64,000 nucleotides of DNA, from assembly GCF_003063435.1 (NCBI RefSeq), contig NZ_NESL01000004.1, positions 124,001-188,000 of the forward strand, given 5' to 3'. A model generated the notes under the pieces. It worked only from the letters and a program-made list of their open reading frames with translations, was not told where the DNA came from and did not search any database. A program made the translations under genes and the position numbers. The DNA comes from Limnohabitans sp. 2KL-1. GTDB lineage: Bacteria; Pseudomonadota; Gammaproteobacteria; Burkholderiales; Burkholderiaceae_C. Within the stretch, counting starts at the first letter, position 1; each line of letters opens with the position of its first letter. Below are positions 15,814-24,477 of the stretch, in pieces.

Positions 15814-16812
15814 TTAAGTTGCACTCAACTTCTCGCAGCTGGACGGCGCTGCCCCGGTTTTTGCCTTTTGTATTGCAGGCTCAATCTCAATCCTGACTTC
15901 CCCGGCCCCAGTCCCGCTGGAGCGCAGCGCAACTGGGAGTCTTTCTCGAGTCCGGTATTTGTCCACGATCATCGCACCACCACCGCTTGACGTCTGGTGA
16001 ACCTCTTGCGGTGTTTGGTTGTCCAGTGATTGGTGCGGGCGCTCGGTGTTGTAGAAAGCAAAGTATTTCGTCAGACCCACCAGCAACTCGCCCATCGTGG
16101 CATAGCCGTTGAGGTAGATGTCTTCATGCTTGACGCTCCTCCAAAGCCGCTCCACAAAGATGTTGTCATACGCCCGGCCCCGGCCGTCCATGCTGATGGC
16201 AATCTCCTCGCGCTTGAGCACGCCCGTGAAGGCAACGCTGGTGAATTGGCTGCCCTGGTCACTGTTGAACACCTCGGGCTTGCCATGCTCGCGCAAGGCG
16301 TCCTCCAGGCAGTCCACGCAAAAGGCAGCCTCCATGCTGTTGCTGATTCGCCAGCTCAGCACCCGCCTTGAATACCAGTCGATCACAGCCACCAAGTAAG
16401 CAAAGCCGCGCGCCAGCCGCACGTAGGTGATGTCCGTGCTCCAGACCTGATTGGCCCGTACCACTGGCACGCCGCGCAGGAGATAGGGGTACACCTTGTG
16501 CAGAGGGTGCGCCGCGCTCGTGTTGGGCCCTGGTGCCATCCCAGCCAGCGACATGCTGCGCATGAGGCGCTGCACCCGCTTGCGGTTGACCCGGTGCCCG
16601 CAGCGCCCCAAATACACCACCATCTTGCGACTGCCGTAGAAAGGGTGGCGCGTGTATTCCTCGTCGATCAAGCGCTTGAGCAGCTCGTCCGCCTCGACAA
16701 ACACCACGGGTTTGCGCTTGACGTAGACCGTCGTGCGCGACACGCCAGCGAGCACGCACTGGCGCTTTTGCGTGACATCGGCATGGGCACCAATCCAGGC
16801 ACGGCGGATCAT
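15814..16812 (-). CDS. IS3-family transposase OrfB (DDE integrase core)
   Basis: 332 residues. Catalytic DDE: Asp in WSTDITYV, Asp in NSDQGSQFTS, Glu in NIFVERLWRSVKHEDIYL. The N-terminal HTH_21 region (YGSRKMVVYLGRCGHRVNRKRVQRLMR) is present. The start ATG overlaps the orfA stop as ATGA. In this family the active enzyme is an OrfAB fusion made by -1 frameshifting. The ~45 residues after PHQSLDNQTPQEV are extra but not disruptive. Confidence 0.93.
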   Translation of the reverse strand: MIRRAWIGAHADVTQKRQCVLAGVSRTTVYVKRKPVVFVEADELLKRLIDEEYTRHPFYGSRKMVVYLGRCGHRVNRKRVQRLMRSMSLAGMAPGPNTSAAHPLHKVYPYLLRGVPVVRANQVWSTDITYVRLARGFAYLVAVIDWYSRRVLSWRISNSMEAAFCVDCLEDALREHGKPEVFNSDQGSQFTSVAFTGVLKREEIAISMDGRGRAYDNIFVERLWRSVKHEDIYLNGYATMGELLVGLTKYFAFYNTERPHQSLDNQTPQEVHQTSSGGGAMIVDKYRTRERLPVALRSSGTGAGEVRIEIEPAIQKAKTGAAPSSCEKLSAT

Positions 16813-17108
16813 GGCAGGCTGATCCCGGACTTTTTTTTGAGCCAGTCCAGCTCCATCTTCAAGCGCCCGATCTCACCGTAGAGCCGGTCTGGCGCACTCT
16901 CGGCAGATACCGGTTGTGGCCCGCGCTTGCCCTCAAAAAGACTTTTGGCCTGGGCTTGGATCTCTCGTTTCCATTGGCCGACCTGTATTGGATGGACGCC
17001 GTGCTCTTGGGCGATTTGGTTGATGGTCTTCATCCCACCAAGAGCCTCCAGGCCCACCTTGGCCTTGAACTCCGGCGGATGAACTCTTCGCTTTTTTGAC
17101 TCAGTCAT
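16809..17108 (-). CDS. IS3-family transposase OrfA (helix-turn-helix)
   Basis: 99 residues with the HTH_8-type segment PEFKAKVGLEALGGMKTINQ and QEHGVHPIQVGQWKREI, a coiled-coil region, and the C-terminal KMELDWLKKKSGIS typical of IS3 OrfA. A run of eight A residues (complement of 16831-16838) inside LKKKS is a plausible slippery site for -1 frameshifting into OrfB. Confidence 0.92.
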   Translation of the reverse strand: MTESKKRRVHPPEFKAKVGLEALGGMKTINQIAQEHGVHPIQVGQWKREIQAQAKSLFEGKRGPQPVSAESAPDRLYGEIGRLKMELDWLKKKSGISLP

Positions 17109-17376
17109 TGGTAACCCGTTTCTTTAGACAGTGTCCCACTTAAACACCTGTCCTAAATTCGGGGTCCACTTCAGTCGGAGCAATAGCTGCCCTAACAGCC
17201 CAAAAATCCGTTGAGCTGGTCACGGCAGCCCTGCGCAAAATGCTGCACATACCTGACTTGCTGCAACCAATCACTTCATGAGGGCTTGTGATTGTGGATG
17301 GGTGGTGGTTGAATTTTGAAAATCGCGTGATGGTGTGCAAAATGTATTCAATATTTATTGGGGGTACAATAATTCA

Positions 17377-17649
17377 ATGAACATCGAGTTCGACGACAGC
17401 AAGCGAGACAGAACGCTGTTGGAGCGAGGTTTGGACTTTGCGCGAGCCAATGCCGTTTTTGAGGGCGTGCATTTCACGGCTCAGGACACAAGAGTGGACT
17501 ATGAAGAAGATCGATTCATCACGGTGGGCTGGCTGGATGCCCGTCTGGTGGTGTTGGTCTGGACACCGCGCGGCGAGGTGCGCCGCATCATCAGCATGAG
17601 GAAAGCCAATGACCGCGAAAAAACGCTCTACGCCAGTTACCTGGAATGA
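17377..17649 (+). CDS. brnT: BrnT-type ribonuclease toxin
   Basis: 90 residues from the ATG at 17377; an in-frame start at 17335 would add 14 unconserved residues across the promoter. BrnT has a RelE-like fold and cleaves RNA. Typical features are the N-terminal FDDSKRDRTLLERGLDFARA, the middle ITVGWLDARLVVLVWTPRG and the signature tail RRIISMRKANDREKTLY. It overlaps brnA by 41 bases. A TACAAT hexamer at 17365-17370 is too near the start to be its -10 unless the message is nearly leaderless. The pair sits between the IS/remnant zone and uvrD. Confidence 0.9.
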   Translation: MNIEFDDSKRDRTLLERGLDFARANAVFEGVHFTAQDTRVDYEEDRFITVGWLDARLVVLVWTPRGEVRRIISMRKANDREKTLYASYLE

Positions 17650-17878
17650 CCCAGATGATGCGCCGGAATTGACGGCAGCATTTTTCAAAGCTGCCGACCT
17701 GTACGAGGGCGCCCAACTCAAAACGCGTGGCCGCCCCAAAGCAGTCACAACCAAAGAGCCTGTCAAGCTGCGTCTGGATGCCGATGTGCTGGCCGCGCTG
17801 CGTGCCAGCGGTGAGGGCTGGCAGACGCGCATCAACGACACCTTACGAGCTGCGCTGAGTTTGGCGGGGCGGGTTTAA
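17609..17878 (+). CDS. brnA: BrnA antitoxin
   Basis: 89 residues. The C-terminal half (EPVKLRLDADVLAALRASGEGWQTRINDTLRAAL) is the classic BrnA ribbon-helix-helix. It binds BrnT and autorepresses the operon. The order toxin then antitoxin, with overlapping frames, is normal for BrnTA. The same motif occurs in the orphan-like BrnA at 5546-5824, which has a RelE-type partner. Confidence 0.9.
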   Translation: MTAKKRSTPVTWNDPDDAPELTAAFFKAADLYEGAQLKTRGRPKAVTTKEPVKLRLDADVLAALRASGEGWQTRINDTLRAALSLAGRV

Positions 17879-17979
17879 AGTCTTCGTTGGCTTGTTGATC
17901 AGTTGAAGGATTGACGGCGTTTGGGGTGGGCGTCGTTCTGTATTCGTTCAGGTGAGCGCCCCTCCTACAATCTCCCCCT

Positions 17980-20391
17980 ATGTTTTCTGAAACCGCCCTG
18001 AACACTTCTTCCCCCTTGCTCGCCCAGCTCAACGACGAGCAGCACAGGGCGGTGGCCTTGCCTGCCGAGCACGCCCTGATTTTGGCGGGCGCAGGTTCGG
18101 GCAAGACGCGGGTGCTGACCACCCGCATTGCCTGGCTGCTGCAAACCTCTCAGGTCTCGCCCGGCGGCATTTTGGCGGTGACTTTCACCAACAAGGCCGC
18201 CAAAGAAATGAAGCTGCGTTTGCAGTCCATGCTGCCCGTCAATGTGAACGCCATGTGGATTGGCACCTTCCACGGGCTGTGCAACCGGTTTTTGCGGGCG
18301 CATTACCAGCTGGCGGGTTTGCCGCAGACTTTTCAGATTCTGGACACGCAAGACCAGCTGTCGGCTATCAAGCGGCTGTGCAAGCAGTTCAATGTGGACG
18401 AAGACCGCTTTCCGCCCAAGCAAGTGCAGTATTTCATCTCGGGCTGCAAAGAAGACGGCCAGCGCCCCGGCGATGTGCCGGTGCGTGATGACGAGACCCG
18501 CCGCAAGGTGGAGCTTTATCAGCTCTACGAAGAGCAGTGTCAGCGCGAAGGCGTGGTGGATTTTGGCGAGCTGATGTTGCGCTCGTACGAGCTGCTGCGT
18601 GACAACGTGCATGTGCGCGAGCATTACCGCCGGCGTTTCAAGCACATTTTGGTGGACGAGTTTCAGGACACCAACAAGCTGCAATACGCTTGGCTCAAGC
18701 AGTTGGCCGGGCTGCCGGGCGAGGGTGGCGAGTGCGCCATCTTGGCCGTGGGCGACGACGACCAGAGCATTTACGCTTTCCGGGGTGCCCGGGTGGGCAA
18801 TATGGCCGACTTTGTGCGCGAGTTTCAGGTGCAGCACCAGATCAAGCTGGAGCAAAACTACCGCAGTTTCAGCAACATCCTCGACTCGGCCAACCACCTG
18901 ATCAGCCACAACAAAACCCGCTTGGGCAAAACCCTGCGCACCGACCAAGGCGCGGGCGAGCCGGTGCGGGTGGTGGAGTCGCCGTCTGACTTTGCCGAAG
19001 CGCAGTGGCTGGTGGAAGAGTTGCGCCAATTGGTCAAGCAAGACGGGTTTGAGCGCAAGGAAGTGGCGCTGCTGTACCGCAGCAACGCCCAAAGCCGGGT
19101 GCTGGAGACCGCACTGTTCAATGCTGGGTTCCCGTACCGCGTGTATGGCGGTTTGCGCTTTTTTGAGCGGGCCGAGATCAAGCACGCGCTGGCCTATTTG
19201 CGCCTGATGGAGAACCCCAACGACGACACCAGCTTTTTGCGGGTGGTCAACTTTCCGCCACGCGGCATCGGTGCGCGAAGCATCGAGCAACTGCAAGACG
19301 CGGCGCGTGCCGCAGGCTGTTCGCTGCACGACGCGGTGAGCGCCACCACGGGCAAGGCCGGGGCCAATCTGGCGGCGTTTGTGGCCATGGTCGATGTGTT
19401 GCGTGAGCAGACCGAGGGCATGACCTTGCGCGAGATCATCGACCTGGTGCTGGACAAGACCGGCTTGCTCACCCATTACCGAGCCGAAAAAGAAGGCGCG
19501 GACCGGGTGGAGAACTTGGAAGAGCTTGTCAACGCGGCCGAGAGCTTTGTCACGCAAGAAGGCTTTGGCCGCAGCGCGGTGGCTTTGCCGCAAGGCACCT
19601 CAGGCCTGGGGCAAAGCCCGGCCAGCCAGGGCTTGAGCAGTTCATCCGAGTCTGGCTTGGGCACGATCGATGAGTTCAGTGAAGACGGCGTGATCATGAG
19701 CCCGTTGGCCGCCTTTTTGACCCACGCCTCACTGGAGGCCGGCGACAACCAGGCGCAAGCCGGTGAAGACGCGGTGCAGCTCATGACCGTGCACGCCAGC
19801 AAGGGCCTCGAATTTGACGCGGTTTTCATCACCGGCCTGGAAGAAGGCCTGTTTCCGCACGAAAACGCGATGAACGATTTTGACGGGCTCGAAGAAGAGC
19901 GCCGCCTGATGTATGTGGCCATCACCCGGGCCCGCAAACGCCTGTACCTGAGCCATTCGCAGACCCGCATGCTGCACGGCCAGACCCGCTACAACCTCAA
20001 AAGCCGCTTTCTGGACGAGTTGCCCGAAGAATGTCTGAAGTGGGTCACGCCCAAGAACGCGGGCTTTTCCAACCTGGGCTCGACGGGCGGCAGTGGTTTG
20101 GGCGGCGCAGGTGCATGGGGGCAAACGCCCGCGCAAAGCCGCCACGCCCGCCCCGCCTGGGGCCAGAGCAGCCTCAGCACCGAAACCTACAAAAGCCCAC
20201 CCGTGCCGGTGCAAAAAGCCGCGCCCGGGCACGGCATCACGGCGGGCAAACAGGTGTTCCACACCAAGTTTGGCGAAGGCAAAGTGTTGGCCGTCGAAGG
20301 CGTCGGTACCGATGCCCGGGCGCAGGTCAACTTTCCGCGCCATGGCGTGAAATGGCTGGCGTTGAGCGTGGCCAAACTGACCGTGGTCTGA
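17980..20391 (+). CDS. uvrD: UvrD/PcrA-type superfamily 1 DNA helicase
   Basis: 803-residue 3'-5' helicase used in nucleotide excision and mismatch repair. Walker A is AGAGSGKT at 36-43, Walker B is VDEFQDTN, motif III is GDDDQSIYAFRGA, then QNYRS, and motif V is HASKGLEFDAVF. The extreme C-terminus (QVFHTKFGEGKVLAVEG and VNFPRHGVKWL) is the Tudor-like RNA polymerase-binding domain of UvrD/PcrA, which separates it from Rep. It is a complete core gene standing at the right edge of the decayed defence zone, 101 bases after brnA. Confidence 0.95.
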   Translation: MFSETALNTSSPLLAQLNDEQHRAVALPAEHALILAGAGSGKTRVLTTRIAWLLQTSQVSPGGILAVTFTNKAAKEMKLRLQSMLPVNVNAMWIGTFHGLCNRFLRAHYQLAGLPQTFQILDTQDQLSAIKRLCKQFNVDEDRFPPKQVQYFISGCKEDGQRPGDVPVRDDETRRKVELYQLYEEQCQREGVVDFGELMLRSYELLRDNVHVREHYRRRFKHILVDEFQDTNKLQYAWLKQLAGLPGEGGECAILAVGDDDQSIYAFRGARVGNMADFVREFQVQHQIKLEQNYRSFSNILDSANHLISHNKTRLGKTLRTDQGAGEPVRVVESPSDFAEAQWLVEELRQLVKQDGFERKEVALLYRSNAQSRVLETALFNAGFPYRVYGGLRFFERAEIKHALAYLRLMENPNDDTSFLRVVNFPPRGIGARSIEQLQDAARAAGCSLHDAVSATTGKAGANLAAFVAMVDVLREQTEGMTLREIIDLVLDKTGLLTHYRAEKEGADRVENLEELVNAAESFVTQEGFGRSAVALPQGTSGLGQSPASQGLSSSSESGLGTIDEFSEDGVIMSPLAAFLTHASLEAGDNQAQAGEDAVQLMTVHASKGLEFDAVFITGLEEGLFPHENAMNDFDGLEEERRLMYVAITRARKRLYLSHSQTRMLHGQTRYNLKSRFLDELPEECLKWVTPKNAGFSNLGSTGGSGLGGAGAWGQTPAQSRHARPAWGQSSLSTETYKSPPVPVQKAAPGHGITAGKQVFHTKFGEGKVLAVEGVGTDARAQVNFPRHGVKWLALSVAKLTVV

Positions 20392-20437
20392 GGTTGCAAA
20401 CCCTTGACCTTTGAGATTTCCTTTTGAAAGTACCCCC

Positions 20438-20914
20438 ATGAAAATCACCAAAGACACCGTTGTCACCATGCACCACAAAGTGGTGAACGCCCAGGGCCAG
20501 CTGCTGGACAAGACGCAAGAGCCCACCGCTTACCTGCACGGCGGCTATGACAACACGTTCCCCAAAATCGAAGAAGCGCTGGAAGGGCAGGAAGTGGGCT
20601 TCACCACCACGTTGAAGCTGGCCCCGGCCGATGCTTTTGGCGAGCGCGACGAGGCGCTGGTACAGACCATCCCCAAAAGTGAGTTTCCACCGGGCGTCAA
20701 AGTGGGCGGGCAACTGCGTGGCCGCTCGGCCGAAGGCCATGAACAAGTCTTCAACGTGGTCAAGATCAAGGGCGACAAGGTCATTCTGGACGCCAACCAC
20801 CCCTGGGCCGGTCAGCATCTGACGCTGACTTTGACGGTGCAGGAAGTGCGTGCCGCCTCGGCCGAAGAAATCACCCACCGCCACGCGCACGGCGCGCATG
20901 GGCACCACCATTGA
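20438..20914 (+). CDS. FKBP-type peptidyl-prolyl isomerase, SlyD-like
   Basis: 158 residues from ATG 20438; a TTG/ATG further up would add residues without homology. SlyD-like architecture: FKBP half (MKITKDTVVTMHHKV, LDKTQEPTAYLHGG), the insert-in-flap chaperone domain (GERDEALVQTIP), then VILDANHPWAGQ, the SlyD/FkpB signature. The tail HRHAHGAHGHHH is His-rich, shorter than in E. coli SlyD, and may bind nickel. It follows uvrD by 46 bases and could be co-transcribed. Confidence 0.9.
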   Translation: MKITKDTVVTMHHKVVNAQGQLLDKTQEPTAYLHGGYDNTFPKIEEALEGQEVGFTTTLKLAPADAFGERDEALVQTIPKSEFPPGVKVGGQLRGRSAEGHEQVFNVVKIKGDKVILDANHPWAGQHLTLTLTVQEVRAASAEEITHRHAHGAHGHHH

Positions 20915-20961
20915 TCACCAGCGACCGCCATTGACCTGTGTGGTCAGCGGTGGTTTTTCGG

Positions 20962-21732
20962 TCAGGCAGGTTCGCTGAAGCTGAAGCAGTCCTGCACGGT
21001 GAACAGCATGGATGTGAAGAACATGGCCGCCACCATCAAGGCCATGGGCATCAGAACCGCCATCATCAACTGAGGATCACCCAGCAAGCTCGCGATCAAC
21101 AAGGCCAGGATGCCCGAGCCGGTGAAAATGCCGATCCAGACCAGGAGGTAGACCGAAAATGCCTTGAGGTTGCGCCAGCAGGCCACGAGGCTGAAAAACA
21201 GGCTTTTGACAGCAGGCAGGCCTTGCCAATGCACCAGCGCGGGCGCGTGCCAGAACATCATGGACACCGGGATGTAGAGCACCATCGAGACCCACAAAGC
21301 GGCTTGAAACGATGGGCTGTTCACGACTTCAGGGGTCATGGGGCTGCCACCAAAATAAACTTTGGCAAAAGTGCCACCGTCAGCCAACATCGAAATCACC
21401 ATCACGCCCAAAAACAACACGGCATACCATCCACCGAGCTGGAGCATGGCTTTACGCTGGGGGCCGGCTTTCAGCGCAGCAAACAAAATGCCTGGCATGG
21501 GGAACTTGCCTTGGATGGCAGTTTGTGTGGCAGCCATCATGCCCAGCGTCAGCGCTGGCAGCAGCACCAGGGCCAAGGCCCCGCCGATGAAGGGCACGAT
21601 GGACACCAGCGACACGGTGGCCATGAACAGAAAAAACAAGCCGGACATGGCCAAGGGTTGCCGCCAGAACGTGCGCACGCCTTGGATGGCCCAATGCAGG
21701 CCGGTGCGCGCGGGAACGATTTGCAGATTCAT
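20962..21732 (-). CDS. BPSS1780-type multi-pass membrane protein
   Basis: 256 residues from ATG 21732; a TTG at 21744 overlapping thrB is possible. It begins IVPARTGLHWAIQGVRTFWRQPLA, the signature of the BPSS1780 membrane family known from Burkholderiales. Hydrophobic stretches suggest five or six membrane helices (for example SGLFFLFMATVSLVSIVPF and AVLFLGVMVISML). Function is unknown. It lies directly downstream of thrB on the same strand with a gap of 4 bases, so it is probably translated from the same message. Confidence 0.8.
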   Translation of the reverse strand: MNLQIVPARTGLHWAIQGVRTFWRQPLAMSGLFFLFMATVSLVSIVPFIGGALALVLLPALTLGMMAATQTAIQGKFPMPGILFAALKAGPQRKAMLQLGGWYAVLFLGVMVISMLADGGTFAKVYFGGSPMTPEVVNSPSFQAALWVSMVLYIPVSMMFWHAPALVHWQGLPAVKSLFFSLVACWRNLKAFSVYLLVWIGIFTGSGILALLIASLLGDPQLMMAVLMPMALMVAAMFFTSMLFTVQDCFSFSEPA

Positions 21733-21736
21733 GGTG

Positions 21737-22699
21737 TCAGACAAGGCCAGAAGCCAAAACAGGGTGGTTCACCCGGGCACGCAGCACGCGCTCAAAGTGC
21801 GCGGGGTCGTGGGGCTTGAGCATGGACGCTTCACGCGGCAGATGGTAGTCCCACAGCCGTGAAATCCAGAAGCGCAAAGCCCCTGCGCGCAAAAGGGCAG
21901 GCAGCAGCTCACGCTCTGCCGCGCTCAAAGGGCGCACCTGGTTGTAGGCGCGCACCATGGCCTGGGCGCGTTCGGCGTCGTGCACGCCAGTGGGCAGGTC
22001 AATGCACCAGTCGTTCAGGCACACGGCCAAGTCAAACAGCCAGGTGTCCACACCTGCGAAATAGAAATCAAAAAAGCCGGTCAGCTGCTCGCCGTCAAAC
22101 ATCACGTTGTCGCGGAACAGATCGGCATGCACCGGGCCCTGGGGCAGGGCGGCGTAGGCGGCACCGCTGGCGATGTGGTTCTGGTAAGCCAATTCGCTGC
22201 GCAGCAGGGTGGCTTGCGCTTCGTCCAAATAAGGCAGCACCACCGGCACGGTCTCGTTCCACCAGGGCAGGCCGCGCAGGTTGGGCTGGCTGCGGTTGAA
22301 ATCGGCACCCGCCAGGTGCATGCGCGCCAGCATGCCGCCCACAGCGGCGCAATGCACGGCTTGAGGTTGCAACTGGCTCTTACCCGCCAGTTTGTTGACC
22401 ACGGCGGCGGGTTTGCCGCTCACGGTGTGCAGGATGTCGCCGTCGCGGTTGGCCGCAGGGTCGGGCACCGGGATGCCGCGTCCGGCCAGGTGCTTCATCA
22501 GGTACAGGTAAAACGGCAGCTGCTCGCGGGTCAGGCGCTCGAACAAGGTGAGTACGTACTCGCCCTGATCGGTGGTGGCGAAGTAGTTGGTGTTTTCAAT
22601 GCCGCCTTCGATGCCGCGCAAAGCGGTGAGCTGGCCCAAATTCAGGGCTTGCATCAGGTCGTTGGCCTGGGCTTTGGTGACTTCGGTGAATACCGCCAT
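21737..22699 (-). CDS. thrB: Homoserine kinase, choline-kinase-like (ThrB2 type)
   Basis: 320 residues from ATG 22699 (MAVFTEVTKAQANDL); the longer open frame to 22807 is not conserved. It phosphorylates homoserine for threonine synthesis. Unlike the GHMP-kinase ThrB of E. coli, this belongs to the aminoglycoside phosphotransferase/choline kinase fold: GGIENTNYFATTDQGEYVLT as nucleotide loop, VHADLFRDNVMFD as the catalytic Brenner motif, and FYFAGVDTWLFDLAV as the metal-binding segment. This type is standard in betaproteobacteria. Confidence 0.92.
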   Translation of the reverse strand: MAVFTEVTKAQANDLMQALNLGQLTALRGIEGGIENTNYFATTDQGEYVLTLFERLTREQLPFYLYLMKHLAGRGIPVPDPAANRDGDILHTVSGKPAAVVNKLAGKSQLQPQAVHCAAVGGMLARMHLAGADFNRSQPNLRGLPWWNETVPVVLPYLDEAQATLLRSELAYQNHIASGAAYAALPQGPVHADLFRDNVMFDGEQLTGFFDFYFAGVDTWLFDLAVCLNDWCIDLPTGVHDAERAQAMVRAYNQVRPLSAAERELLPALLRAGALRFWISRLWDYHLPREASMLKPHDPAHFERVLRARVNHPVLASGLV

Positions 22700-22866
22700 G
22701 GTTGCAATCGGTGGGCCTGTAGGCTGGCCAGAAGGTGGATGAAAGCGGTGATTGTAGGCGGGGGCGGGGGGCTGAAAATGAAGGACTCTCCCATCCAGGA
22801 ACTTCATGCGGCCATCTTGGGGCTTTGCTTGAAGTTACTCTTGTCCATGTTGGTTTGCCTTTCCCG

Positions 22867-24078
22867 TCAGTCGCTAGAGCCCGCTGTTTGCAGCGAATGC
22901 GCCAGTCCTTGAGTCCACTGCGCAAGCATGGCTGTTCCAACGGCCTGGAATGCGGCATGTTGGTCCATGTGGCGTTGGGCTTCTTCGCGGGCTTGTCGCA
23001 TGCCTTGTGCAACTTGGGCCAGCAGGGTCCGTGCGTGGCTTTCTGTCATGTGGCATTGGGTGCGCGCAAAGCTGATCAGGGCTTTGGCGCTTGGCCAGCG
23101 CTTGGTGCCGCCCAGGGTCAGGGCCAGAATATCGGCGGGTTTGTAGGCGGTGGTGGTCACCAGATCGTAAATCGGGGCCAGCCGGACAGCGCTTTCGGCG
23201 TTGTCGTAAAGCACACCAAAATTCTTCAGGTGGGCATCGCCATTTTTTAAAGCGCACGACAAAGCCAGAGCTTTGAAAAAGCTTTCCAGGGCCGGGCGCA
23301 CGTTTTCGGGCGAGACAAAGTCCTGGATGCGCCGGGTGATGTTTTCGTAAGAGCCGTCGTATTTCTGGATCGCGGTTTTGGCGTTGAGCACGCAAAAATC
23401 TTCGAAGCCCAGGTAGCCGCTGTCTGTCAGGTCAAAACGGTTGACCACCAAAAATTGCCCACTTTGGGACAGTTCGAACTCCGGCACTTCCAGCCCTGAA
23501 TGCAGGGCCGCTCGCATGCAGAAATATTCGTTTTCGGCCAGTCGGGGGTGTTCGGGTGTCCAGGCTTTGACGATGTGTGTGGCACCCCGATGGGTCACAC
23601 GGCCGAGGTCTGCGTTGCGCACCAGCACTTTGGGCATGGCCCCTGAAACGCCGGAATGCACGGCGTAGCGGTTGAGCAGGCTTTCGAACAGGCCTTCTGC
23701 CCCATCGTGGGCCAGCAGGTCGTTCAGGTTTTCACCGGGCACATCGACAGCACTGTCGCCGGGCAGGGCAAAGCGCAGGCGGCCAATTTGGGAGCGGCCG
23801 ACGATTTGGAGCAGAGCCAGGGCATCGTAGCGGGGTATGACTTTGCTGAACTCCAGGCGCAGGCGCTCAGCCAGAGCACCTTCGGGCAAGTTCATGTCAA
23901 AGACGGGGTGCAGCGATTTGTTGGCCGAGGCGTAGTGTTCGCGCACCACGGGCATGCTCAGCGACACGGCCATTTCTGGCGGGCAGGCGTCTTCATAGCC
24001 AAAGTGGAATTTGTCCGGTTCGGACTCGGGCTTGAACACACGGCCCACTTTTTGAGATGCCACATGAACGTCAAGCAT
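22867..24078 (-). CDS. HipA-family kinase toxin 2
   Basis: 403 residues, a diverged HipA. Landmarks are Ser145 in GVSGAMPKV (P-loop), the catalytic Asp281 in KNGDAHLKNFGVL and the metal-binding Asp305 in PIYDLVT; all needed residues are there. It is 30-odd residues shorter than HipA 1 and not a recent duplicate. It overlaps the upstream antitoxin gene by 8 bases. The target could differ from GltX, because HipA/HipT/YjjJ relatives phosphorylate other synthetases; the sequence alone cannot tell. Confidence 0.9.
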   Translation of the reverse strand: MLDVHVASQKVGRVFKPESEPDKFHFGYEDACPPEMAVSLSMPVVREHYASANKSLHPVFDMNLPEGALAERLRLEFSKVIPRYDALALLQIVGRSQIGRLRFALPGDSAVDVPGENLNDLLAHDGAEGLFESLLNRYAVHSGVSGAMPKVLVRNADLGRVTHRGATHIVKAWTPEHPRLAENEYFCMRAALHSGLEVPEFELSQSGQFLVVNRFDLTDSGYLGFEDFCVLNAKTAIQKYDGSYENITRRIQDFVSPENVRPALESFFKALALSCALKNGDAHLKNFGVLYDNAESAVRLAPIYDLVTTTAYKPADILALTLGGTKRWPSAKALISFARTQCHMTESHARTLLAQVAQGMRQAREEAQRHMDQHAAFQAVGTAMLAQWTQGLAHSLQTAGSSD

Positions 24079-24322
24079 CGCTTTGTTCTTTCATGAGTTG
24101 TTGCAAGGTCGGTCGGCGGGTTTTCTCTTGGGCCACCAGCTCCAGACCCAAGGCGGCGCAAAGAGACAGTACTTTGCGGATGCCGATTTCAGCCACGGTG
24201 CCATTTTCGATGCCCGACAGCGTGGCGCGGCTCATGCCCAGTTGGGTTGCCAGACTGCTTTGGGTCAGTTTTTGGCGTTTGCGGGCTTGTGCGATGTGTT
24301 GGCCAATGTCATTCAGGTTCAT
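24071..24322 (-). CDS. HipB-like XRE-family antitoxin 2
   Basis: 83 residues. The helix-turn-helix QKLTQSSLATQLGMSRATLSGIENG is followed by VLSLCAALGLELVAQ and a charged tail, the HipB layout. It precedes its toxin with an overlapping stop/start. Two palindromes built on TGCAT/ATGCA lie just upstream (24325-24382), consistent with autoregulation. Confidence 0.9.
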   Translation of the reverse strand: MNLNDIGQHIAQARKRQKLTQSSLATQLGMSRATLSGIENGTVAEIGIRKVLSLCAALGLELVAQEKTRRPTLQQLMKEQSDA

Positions 24323-24324
24323 TT

Positions 24325-24382
24325 TTGCATCCTATGCAATGCATTTTAGAGTATTTTTAAGTTTTGCATTGTATGTAATGCA
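24325..24382. promoter_or_regulatory. hipBA 2 operator pair
   Basis: Two dyads share TGCAT half-sites: TTGCAT-N3-ATGCAA at 24325-24339 and TGCATT-N6-AATGCA at 24365-24382. Their centres are about 41 bases (near four helical turns) apart in an AT-rich island. Paired sites suit cooperative binding of HipB dimers bridged by HipA. Confidence 0.55.
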
Positions 24383-24477
24383 TTTTACTGTCTCAACACT
24401 GGACAAGAAAGGCCGGGTGGTTGGCTTGCGCGTGTTAACTTCATTCACTTCACGCCCACTGCAAACAGGAGTTACCC

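Larger units (their letters stand above)
15775..17173 (-). mobile_element. IS3-family insertion sequence (1399 bp)
   Basis: Terminal inverted repeats begin TGAAGTGGACCCC at both ends (13 identical bases, then a looser match that includes AGGACAG), bracketing two overlapping transposase frames on the minus strand. The flanks (ATT on the left, GTC on the right) show no 3-5 bp target duplication, so one flank was probably lost by deletion after insertion. It interrupts the nuclease-like gene at 15410. Both transposase frames are intact. Confidence 0.88.

Noticed and set aside
17174..17276. Short plus-strand frame after the IS (AALTAQKSVELVTAALRKM...) as the resumed nuclease gene
   Set aside because: It cannot be linked to the protein at 15410 by sequence and no target duplication supports it; left unassigned.
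17930..17960. Possible LexA box before uvrD (CTG ... CAG)
   Set aside because: The spacing is 8 bases, not the 10 required by the LexA consensus.
17965..19593. 542-codon minus-strand frame opposite uvrD
   Set aside because: Antisense shadow of a verified helicase gene.
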